64,000 bases of DNA from Trissonchulus latispiculum (taxonomy: Eukaryota > Nematoda > Enoplea > Enoplida > Ironidae): NCBI GenBank assembly GCA_030248195.1, contig JASAND010008410.1:1-64000 (forward strand), written 5' to 3'. The position numbers were made by a program, and so were the translations under genes. The notes beneath the pieces are model-generated. The model was not told the origin of the DNA. It worked only from the letters and a program-made list of their open reading frames with translations, and did not search any database. Within the stretch, counting starts at the first letter, position 1, and each line of letters begins with the position of its first letter. This document shows positions 45,506 to 54,050 of this stretch, piece after piece.

Positions 45506-47132
45506 ATTTTGAATGAGCCAAAAAGGGCTGTAATTTGATTAAAAATTAAAGGCCCGAAGGCCGAAAACAAAAGTAAAAATAGGCCAAAAAGGGCCTTCTA
45601 AAACCTAGAAAAATGCGTTTTCTGTGCGTCTGGCCGAGCATAATACGCTCAATGGCCCTAGTTCGTGCTGGTCTTGCTTCGTGTTCGCTCATTTCTTCTC
45701 CTCTGACCTGTGTGGGCCAGAGGAGGTCCTAACTCGTGGTCCTATGGGGGGGTCTAAATGCGCTGGGGATTCTCCGGCCAAAACGCTGGCACACCAGGAG
45801 AACGCATTGAAATGGAGGGGGGATACACGGCCGCTCTCGGCCGGAGCTGAAGCAAGACTGACTGGAAATTTTGAATTTCCAGTCAGTCGACCTCACGCCT
45901 GTTGGCGGTTTTCTTTGAGGTGGACGGGATTTCCAGATTATTCTGGAAATCCCCTTTGTGGGTGCAGACCCGACGTGGGCTGTTTGCACGCCTGGCCCAC
46001 CAAGATGGAGATTTATGGGGGGTCTGGCTTTATGACCCCTTTGTGTGCAAAATTTTCGGAGCTGAATCTCCAGAAACTTTCCAGACATTTTGGTTAACAC
46101 ATAAAGGTAACCAAAGGGGAAAGTTTCTGATAAAAATAAAAATTCTCTTAAAACGAAAAATGAAAAAGGACAGAATAATGGCCTCTCAGGCCCCAATATG
46201 GAAATATAAAACTTAAGTGCTATTGTTGCTGTAAACTTTTGTAAATTTTATGTTTTGTATTTTTCAGGCGTTCCCTTATTCACTGGCCCCTTTCTCTTCC
46301 TTTTAGTGACGATTTCTCGGCCAGGAACAAGGGAAGCCGCCTTGTTAATCCCAGCAACAATTGCTCTCCCTCACTAGCGCTGGAGGTTCCTACCGTAAGA
46401 ACGGGAGGGCAATTGTTGCGCAAAAGTTGTGCATACAAAGAGCTACGTAATTTTTTAGCTAACAAAAACTAAATATTATTAATCTACGTATGAAACTACC
46501 TAAGGCTACTTATTTTCGTTTTATTTAAATAATTTGGGAGAGGGTTATGCCCCCTCCGAACCTATTAACACCTATGAATACACGTTAAGTTTCTTCTCTG
46601 CGAGGCAAATCTTCGCTGGGAGAGGGCCAACAGAAGCCCAAGAATGGATAGGGATGAATGAAAACATGAATGGGCGTAACAACAAGTGTTTGTTACGCCC
46701 ACTTGAAGAGTTTACGTAAGGTTAAAATTGAAGAATTAAAATTTTAAAGTACAAAGTTATTTTAACCCATAACTTTCGCAATATTAGGAGTTAAAAGACA
46801 GGGTTTGGATTTTTGGAACCAGGAAGAAATTGCCTTTCAGATGAGCCTAAGTTATATTTTCACTAAAAATTGTCAAAATTCATTAATTATTGCCTAATTA
46901 CCACTAATTAGGCCTAACTAGCACATATTAGTGCTCCAAAACCATTTTCATGAACCTAGCTACGGATATTAAGGTTTAAATGACCCATCTTCCAACGTAT
47001 GACCGTATATTTTACTTTTAACTGCAAATTCTGTAATAATTCGTGATTTCTAGGATGGTAACTTTTGATAGCTTTCTTCTTCACTAATGTAAGTTTGCTT
47101 TAAATGAAACTTTGAACCATTTTTCAACAACA

Positions 47133-48046
47133 GGAGGCCCGCTGAGGCCTGGGGAAGAGTAACGACTCCTCCGTTAGTTGATCAAAGGCTATAGTTGGGG
47201 GCCTATTACTGACCCGGGGAGTGGTAACGACCTCTCCGTTAATGGTTAGCCCTGATCAAACCTTATTAGCTCATATTACGCTGGGTTCCTATCCTATTCT
47301 GGCACTACCTATGTAGATTATAACGCTCTTTTCAACCTCATTTCTGGCATCTAGATTCTATTGAATTCCTATTCTCTTCTCGCGCTGTTTATTCGTGTTC
47401 TAACACTGTTATAAACCTAGTTTCTTAACCACGCTAGAACCTATGTCCCCTTTTGTAAGGTTTGAGTGATTTGAATTATTTAAACCGGCTGGCAACTCTG
47501 GTATTCACAAGAACATAAAATAATGACAAATATTGCTTGGACGTTCACATACTGCACACTAGGTTCTGAATAACTGTTTCCAAGAACAACCACCAATAAC
47601 AATTCCGATTCCGATCACGATTCACGATTTTAATGAAGTTTCTTAACTTTTTTGGCTTTTACTTCATCCGTAACATTACAACCTCCACAAGTAAAAGGGC
47701 TAGGTTTTTGACTATGGGGGAAGAACCAAAAGTAATAAAATTCCCCAGATATCTTCCGTCGCGAAACACAATATGTAACTACTTCAATACAGTACCAAAT
47801 CAGCTAATAACTGGCGATTATAGCATATTCAACATATATTTTACTTCACTGGAGACGGATAAAGGAATGCGTGATGCGTTCTGTGCGATGAGTTCGTAAT
47901 TCCTATCTTAACAACCTATGACTGGTAATGTGTCCTATAACTACTATCTCTATGATTCCATCAGCAACCAACCTAAAGCCATTCTAGACCTTGCCTTACG
48001 TTCCGCACTGTTATGGCTAAATCTCTCACTACAACCAATTACTTAC
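47133..48046. other. Internal non-coding region next to the 3' LTR
   Basis: A ~70-bp unit with GTAACGAC and CTCCGTTA occurs twice (47,150-47,250). No ORF with a domain, and no convincing polypurine tract beside the presumed LTR start. Confidence 0.45.
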
Positions 48047-48365
48047 GCTGGGCGGGGTCCCATCAGGATCACCCTGTCTTACCCAGAACCTACTATACTT
48101 ACTTGATTCTTCTAGCTGGGCGGGGTCCCATCAGGATTACCCTGTTTTACCCAGAAGCCTTCTCTCATCGCTTAGCTCTTCTACTGGGCGGGGTCCCAGC
48201 GGGATTACCCTGTCTTACCCAGAACTTACTACACTTGCTTAATTCTTCTACCTGGGCGGGGTCCCATCAGGATTGCCCTGTTTTACCCAGAACTTACTAT
48301 GCTTACTGACTTCTCTTAACTGGGCGGGGTCCCATCGGGATTACCCTGTTTTACCCAGAGTCACT
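48047..48365. repeat. Five-copy tandem repeat, period about 66-71 bp
   Basis: Units start with CTGGGCGGGGTCC at about 48,048, 48,115, 48,184, 48,253 and 48,320 and contain GATTACCCTGTTTTACCCAG. Each unit can pair CTGGGCGGGG with a downstream ACCCAG. The reading frames across it are by-products of the repeat. Confidence 0.85.
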
Positions 48366-48494
48366 ACTTCTACTTCTTCTGAATCTCTAACTTCTCTGGC
48401 GATTCCGCTCTATTATTACACTCTATATTACACTTTCTTAACTACTGATCCTGTCTATCTACTAATCTACCGATAATGTGGTCACATGACCGGT

Positions 48495-48585
48495 CGTTAG
48501 CCAATCGCGGCTCTGACCTGCGTTCTGCCAATCGCGGTTTGAACGCCAGCGTTCTGCCAATCGCGGTTTGAACGCTCATAACGCG
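48495..48585. repeat. Three copies of CCAATCGCGG
   Basis: GCCAATCGCGG occurs three times about 40 and 35 bp apart, followed by TTGAACGC in two. CCAAT-type words near the 3' end of the internal region could be binding sites. The remaining stretch to 49,601 is A-rich, with ACAATACAA-type repeats and no gene. Confidence 0.5.
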
Positions 48586-49601
48586 CTTCGTACCTTGTCC
48601 CTTAGATAAACACTGAAATACCGGATACCTTTTAATGATCCCGTTCTACATACTCGTACACAATGATTCCTTCAATATGGCACATCACTTACAAGAACTT
48701 AGATTACTTCTGACTAATACTCAAATATCATCTCTCCGTCGAAACTATCAATTCCCAGTTTTTTGAACTCCTCCATTAACGACAGACAAGGTTACAAATA
48801 AAACAATACTGACCATTACACCTCTGATACAAAATACAAAATCATAATAACTGTTCAATCTTGGATGCGATCTTTCCCTTAGCATACGAAATCAGTGTTC
48901 ACTGGGTTTTAGAAACGTATCTGAAAGTCTTCTCGTCTCCTTCTATTAGAACCGTCACAAGCATACAATACAAGATACAAACCACCACCATATCCTAGCT
49001 AAACAAGTTCAACAAATACAAGGTACAACCCATCACCATATCCTAGCTAAACAAAGTTCAGAAATACAATACAACCAAGCCTGTACACAGTGCAAAATTC
49101 CTTACGTAATAGCCGCTTGGTGACAATTACAAATATGAACAATAGTCAAACAAATATAGTAAAACGCAAAGATACAAGTTAGCCAAATATAACATAATAA
49201 CAAAAGACGACACTAAATATTTATGACCTACAACCTGACTAGCTTTCTACAGGAACTTTGAGTTGCTAATTCGATTCATAACAAGTCTTGCCATTACCGT
49301 TCACGCTTAGTTCATGAGTCAAATCGCTGACTTCCCTTCCCAACCATGACCAATTAATAACATAACATAACAAACAAATATCCTGTACAACAAGACACAA
49401 ATAAGCTAATCTTTACAATCTTTGGCAATTATGGCCCAGTGACAAACAATAACAAACAATAACAAACAAATAGCAAACAAATAATTACGCACAACAATCT
49501 TTTTGGATTTTCATATATGTCATTTTTTTGTATATTTTTGCAATGATATGACTTTTTACTTTTTCAGCATTATACGTCAGTATTTACAGTTTCATTGTCA
49601 A

Positions 49602-51044
49602 CTAATTGCACCGTGGGGACACTGCATTTCCTGAGCTGTAAGGCTCAGGCAATTCCAATAGGCGACAGAGGTAGTTCTCCATCATTTCCTCTGGCGAGAG
49701 AGAATCTGAGCGAGTGAGCTGATCTTTTGCTCGTCGCCGTTCCATCTCCTCCTGAGCCCGCTGATGGCACAGGATACGGAGCTCTCCAATTTGGCGCCAA
49801 TATTCCAGGACGGGAATGATTTCCGCGTCCAAACAGCTTTTCAGTGCCTTCAGCTCGCGCCGAATATAGGCGGGAATCTTTCCTGCCCACTCTTGAGGCA
49901 GCAGGGGGGCGGCTATATCCAGTGGAGGAAAGGGATCCAATTCTAGATCCTCAGACTCAGGGCTGAGATATCTATCTAACAGATTCAACAGTTCCTCGTC
50001 AGTTCTGTAAGGCCTTGGCACAGGTGCCATGGGATCTGTTACAATGGTGGCGTACTCGAACATCCAGCTAGGGGCATTGGCTGGAACAATGACGTCCGCG
50101 TGTTCAGGGATGTTTGGATTCCGGAATCGCCGAGAGATTGGAGGAGGTGAAGTTTCCTCACCGTCCCCGGTTCCTCGACCTGAACTTTGATCGTCATTAT
50201 CTTGATCCTCCCCATCCTCATCACTCCGTTCCTCCCCCGCTAAAAAGGGGATGGTTTCCGACTGGGGGGTCTGATGAATCTGGCGCGAAATGGGGCCATC
50301 TGGGTTGGCAAGAGTAGGGTAAGGGGCTTCCAGCCCGAAAGGTGGTTCTGGATAAAGTGGGGTCTCAATCCGAAACGCCGGATTATTAACGATCTGCAAA
50401 ATATCCTGCCGCAGCTCCTCCAGAGCGACGGCGTACAAGGCCTCGTCCGCTTCTGTGAACCGTTCCAGATGCAACCGCTTGTGAAAATAGCGGAAGGCCG
50501 ATTGGATCTGGTCAATAGGGGTCATTTCCGGCGTTGGTTTGATGCAGTTTTCCAGCTGGATATTGGTCGTCCGAAGTCGGAGACCAGCTTCATCGGACTT
50601 AGCCTGATAGCCCGGGTGCTGCATAAAAGCTGGGTATTTAGCGCCTTCCGATATGATTTGCAACAACCGTTGGGCATTGTAAAATGCAACGGTATGATGT
50701 GGGTGGTTATTTAAGTCTTTTACAACAGTGTAGGTTCCAATGGCATGAGGGACTTTGACGGGGCAGGAGGTTGAGGCCTTCTTCTGCCCTGGAGCGGCAA
50801 ACGGTGTTCCGCATTGCGGACAGACGTCCGGTTTAGCATTTGGGGTGGCCACAGTAATTGGCCGGAATCCCACAAACGGGATCTTGGGGACTGGGGCTCG
50901 AGGCCCTATTGGCCGACCGGCCATCATTGGGGCAGGGACACGAAGTCCCGGTAAAACCATTGGGTTGCGGAAAGCTGGATTTACCGCAGACATGAGAGGC
51001 GAGTAGGATCGCGGTGCTACTCCTGTTGACTGACTTTCCGCCAT
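49602..51044 (-). CDS. ORF3 of the LTR element, unknown function (480 residues)
   Basis: ATG at 51,044, TAG at 49,602. The N-terminal ~60 residues are rich in Pro, Ala and Arg. Next comes CPQC at 75-78 and a further Cys at 94 with His at 100, a possible small zinc site. The middle is predicted helical. An acidic run (EERSDEDGEDQDNDD) lies near residues 273-287, and a Glu/Arg-rich helical segment (EEMERRRAKDQL) near the C-terminus. I find no RT, integrase, protease or known viral domain. A candidate splice acceptor (GATTTTAG) lies about 10 nt before the ATG, suggesting expression from a spliced RNA. It could be a structural or accessory protein of the particle. Confidence 0.75.
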   Translation of the reverse strand: MAESQSTGVAPRSYSPLMSAVNPAFRNPMVLPGLRVPAPMMAGRPIGPRAPVPKIPFVGFRPITVATPNAKPDVCPQCGTPFAAPGQKKASTSCPVKVPHAIGTYTVVKDLNNHPHHTVAFYNAQRLLQIISEGAKYPAFMQHPGYQAKSDEAGLRLRTTNIQLENCIKPTPEMTPIDQIQSAFRYFHKRLHLERFTEADEALYAVALEELRQDILQIVNNPAFRIETPLYPEPPFGLEAPYPTLANPDGPISRQIHQTPQSETIPFLAGEERSDEDGEDQDNDDQSSGRGTGDGEETSPPPISRRFRNPNIPEHADVIVPANAPSWMFEYATIVTDPMAPVPRPYRTDEELLNLLDRYLSPESEDLELDPFPPLDIAAPLLPQEWAGKIPAYIRRELKALKSCLDAEIIPVLEYWRQIGELRILCHQRAQEEMERRRAKDQLTRSDSLSPEEMMENYLCRLLELPEPYSSGNAVSPRCN

Positions 51045-51123
51045 CTGGATCTAAAATCATTGCATCAGATGAGCAATTTACTGAAGAAACATTCTGTTAC
51101 TTCCGTGTTGCGTTAGCGTCTTT

Positions 51124-51210
51124 AGAGTACCGACTCAGTGACTGCTACTCTCGCGCTGTAGAGTACCGACTCTGTGGCGAATTAATTATCTTTGAAAAGA
51201 GTACCGACTC
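51124..51210. promoter_or_regulatory. Three spaced copies of AGAGTACCGACTC before ORF3
   Basis: Exact 13-mers at 51,124-51,136, 51,160-51,172 and 51,198-51,210, spaced 36 and 38 bp. They lie just upstream of ORF3 on the element strand. The even spacing suggests protein binding or a small repeat expansion. Confidence 0.55.
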
Positions 51211-51440
51211 TTTATTTTCCATACAAGATCCATGGCTTCCAGAAACAGGGGAATGGTGCAATTAGTGATCAAACGCGATCTTGCTTTGTACAACAATTAT
51301 CTAAAACTTCATCTTTTTGTTGGAAAAACGCTTCCATTTCTAGGTTTGGTTAAACTTCACTTTACAATACATAAGGACATGACACAATAACAATACACTG
51401 CTTACGTACGACAAATAATAACAATTTACACAAATACAGT

Positions 51441-53093
51441 TTATAGTCGCTCAGACGGAAATTCATATCTGGACCGTTTCTCGGACGGCGGTCCCAACGA
51501 CAGATTGAATAGTCCGGGTGTCGGAGGTGACACGCGGGGACACTGGCAGCACTGGCAGTGGCCTGAGGTCGCTTCCTGCCTCGGAGGACTGGGCAGTTTC
51601 TGCTGATGGCGGGCCGGACTGTGGCGCCGCTCGGATCGGCTGCCATTCGGTTGATTTCGGCGGTCGGCTCTCGGGCGCCATTGCTGACGCCGGCCAGAAG
51701 ATGACGAGCCGCGAGAGTCCTGGCGGCGGTTCCTCGCAGGTCCGGAACCACGGGAGGTTCCTGGCACAGGCAGAGACGGGTGTCTCGGCTTGAAAATAGG
51801 CGAATCGGCGTGCGGCCTCTTCTTCTGCGCCTCCTTATAGGAGTGACGCTTGAGGTCCGTCGCCCTGATGGCTTCAGCCACCCGCTGGTAGGTGTCCGGG
51901 GCATAGGCAAAAGTCTGCCCAGACAAGACGGCGACCGGGTCCTGCGGTCGGAAGTGGGTCCCGTCCGGCCTGATGTTATAGCAGGTCCAGACCAGGGCAG
52001 CCCACGCAGGGTCACGCTTCATTTCAGCTGTGGCATCCACGCATGGATGGACATAAATCAGGGTGGGGAACGCCCGCACCATAGGGATGGACTCCGTATA
52101 TTTCGGAGCCTGGGAAAAGGCCTCTTTCAGCTTATTGGCTTCCAGCTGATAGATCGGCCCGGCAGGTTTGTCCTCCGGGACATGGATTTCAGGAATGACC
52201 AAAATCTTGGTCAATAAGGGCGATCTGATGGCCATGGCCACCCGCAGACATCTGACGGGAGTGGCCATGTAGATGGGTAAGAGGATCGGGTCGGGACAGC
52301 CCGCAACCTCCTTGATCAGGTCCACGCACTGATTGTTCTGAAGGGCACTTCCGCCGATTATCACCACGCGAGGGGCAGTGGTGTAAAGCCCCTCCGGATT
52401 CTGAAAGTAGGAGCGATAAAACTCCAGCTGCTGGCCCAAGACGTTCGTGGCCAGGGTCGTTTCTGCGTTGGTGGAGATCCACCGCTTGGTGGCCTCCTCG
52501 GACGTACGGAATTCGCGGCAGCGAATTTCCAGATGCTTGGCTGCTATGCCCCAGAAGGCATCTGCCGTCGCTTCCATGAGGCGGCGATTTCCAGTGCTGA
52601 GCAGCTCTTTCTGGAAAAATGGCATGGAGTACTTTGCGAACAGCACTCCACCCATCACCAGAGCTTTCAGGATGTTGTAGGAATGCGGATGCGTCAGCAG
52701 CCGCTCCAGCTTGACGATTCGCTGCGCTTTCGTCTTGACGTCCACCGCCTTCCGTTCGCGCAAGATTTCCTTGCTGGCCTTGAAGGCTCCGGTCAGGTCA
52801 GCCAGGACGGCACAATACAGATGCTCTGACGTGAGCCCGTCCTTCTTCATGTGCCGGATTGTGACCGGCTTGTTCCCATCCTTGGGGTGCTTGGCAAAGT
52901 TCGACAGGGTCCTGTACTCCGTCGAGTCGCTCCGGAAGTACAGGAAATCCTCCGATGGTGCCGGAGTGTAGGGCAACTGGAATATGGACAGCTTCTTCAG
53001 CTGCTCGATCGCGCTCTGCTGCAGTTGCAACTGGTTCATCTGAAATAATTTAAACAAATAAGCACCCACTAATTTTGGGCTCGCAACGGCCAT
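51441..53093 (-). CDS. ORF2 of the LTR element: NADAR-domain protein (550 residues)
   Basis: The first in-frame ATG is 53,093; the frame is open 12 nt further. Residues about 50-230 match the NADAR (YbiA/DUF1768) family in order: TLSNFA, TSEHLYCAV, the MGGVLFAKYS helix, FFQKELLSTGNRRLMEAT, the signature DAFWGI, and NVLGQQLEFYRSYF. NADAR proteins act on NAD/ADP-ribose-linked compounds, and characterised members cleave N-glycosidic bonds. A second region (about 243-400) starts with a strand and glycine turn (RVVIIGGSAL) and may be a Rossmann-like or SGNH-like domain. The last ~110 residues are rich in Arg, Ser, Pro and Gln, a likely RNA-binding or particle-packaging tail. It lies between ORF1 and ORF3 on the same strand. 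Confidence 0.85.
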   Translation of the reverse strand: MAVASPKLVGAYLFKLFQMNQLQLQQSAIEQLKKLSIFQLPYTPAPSEDFLYFRSDSTEYRTLSNFAKHPKDGNKPVTIRHMKKDGLTSEHLYCAVLADLTGAFKASKEILRERKAVDVKTKAQRIVKLERLLTHPHSYNILKALVMGGVLFAKYSMPFFQKELLSTGNRRLMEATADAFWGIAAKHLEIRCREFRTSEEATKRWISTNAETTLATNVLGQQLEFYRSYFQNPEGLYTTAPRVVIIGGSALQNNQCVDLIKEVAGCPDPILLPIYMATPVRCLRVAMAIRSPLLTKILVIPEIHVPEDKPAGPIYQLEANKLKEAFSQAPKYTESIPMVRAFPTLIYVHPCVDATAEMKRDPAWAALVWTCYNIRPDGTHFRPQDPVAVLSGQTFAYAPDTYQRVAEAIRATDLKRHSYKEAQKKRPHADSPIFKPRHPSLPVPGTSRGSGPARNRRQDSRGSSSSGRRQQWRPRADRRNQPNGSRSERRHSPARHQQKLPSPPRQEATSGHCQCCQCPRVSPPTPGLFNLSLGPPSEKRSRYEFPSERL

Positions 53094-53171
53094 CTCTGTG
53101 ACCACTTTACAGTGCGTTCTAGCAATTGCAGATTGAAATCCGTGTGTCTATCATAGCTGCCAAGGCGTCTG

Positions 53172-53284
53172 TTTGGTAACGACCAGTGCGACTTTCTCTG
53201 TTCCCTTGCAGGGATCTAGACTCAGTTTGGTAACGACCAAGTTCTCTGTATTCTCAAGAATACGGCTAATATGCTGGTATCGAC
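53172..53284. promoter_or_regulatory. Repeated TTTGGTAACGACC upstream of ORF2
   Basis: TTTGGTAACGACC at 53,172-53,184 and 53,226-53,238, with a variant GGTATCGACC at 53,275-53,284. The GTAACGAC core also occurs twice near 47,159 and 47,224 and is close to the ORF3 motif GTACCGAC. Confidence 0.5.
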
Positions 53285-53293
53285 CAGACAAAG

Positions 53294-54050
53294 ATTCCGT
53301 CATCAATCTAAGAAATTCCGTTCACATTACAAAGCATGACATAGGTAAAATTATACAACATTTATGAACACATTAAAGTAGCTTTTACCTCTCTTACAAT
53401 AATTAATCTAAAGAACAATCACTTATTAATAATATATTACAATTAGCAGTACATATCTTACATGTGGTCATGGTGGGTAGAACGGAGGGAGCATTTCTCC
53501 CTTGGCAACTCTGGTTTACAAGAATAACACGCATTTGATAAATAACATACAGCCTTAGCCAATATAACACAAAACCATCTCTCTTCTGTACATCCTTTAC
53601 TGATTTCTCTTCACCCTTTACAGCTAATTCCAACCATTATTAATGACTTCTTATATAACTTCGAAATGCATTACTTTTCCCTTTAACGTACTACTACTTA
53701 TTTTACACACGAAACGTTGCTTTTTTTATAATACATTTTCTAACATTTTATACTTTTTTTGTAATTTTCTTTGTTATCAAGCTGGGAACGAATGGTTGAG
53801 GATACTTTATTAACGAAATGCTTAGTATGTATATATATATATATATATATGTTTATATTATAATTTGAAGATGCTCGTTTTAGGGGTGCACACCATGTAT
53901 ATTGCTTTTAAGACCAAAAACTTCAGAAACGTACTTGCATATTATGATTAACTAATATTACCTACTTCTTTTACTCCCCAACTACTCGTTCCCGGGGCGA
54001 GAACTTGCATTGAGTTCTCCCCCTACCCTTAACAATATAGGGCACACTAA
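53294..54050. other. AT-rich spacer between ORF1 and ORF2
   Basis: No gene. It includes a TA microsatellite at about 53,826-53,851 and long T-rich runs at 53,715-53,775. Confidence 0.6.

Larger units (their letters stand above)
41411..47132 (-). mobile_element. 3' LTR of the giant LTR element (about 5.7 kb)
   Basis: The first 2.3 kb (41,411-43,740) is near-identical to 61,697-64,000, which makes the two direct long terminal repeats. The rest aligns with the inverted solo LTR. On the element strand it ends CTTCATTA(C)A; a TG start (TGTTGTTGAAAA) fits at 47,132, but the left partner that would confirm it lies beyond the window. It contains duplicated blocks (41,640/41,692 and 41,776/41,832), conserved hairpins (42,947-42,970 and 43,622-43,651) and an array at 45,315-45,505. 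No ORF within it is supported. Confidence 0.75.

Noticed and set aside
47633..47899. 88-codon + strand frame in the internal region
   Set aside because: Antisense to the element, no domain, AT-rich composition like its flanks.
48047..48365. Possible CRISPR-like array
   Set aside because: Whole units repeat with no variable spacers, and the genome is eukaryotic.
49764..53048. Plus-strand frames opposite ORF2 and ORF3
   Set aside because: Shadows of the GC-richer coding strands, with no domains.
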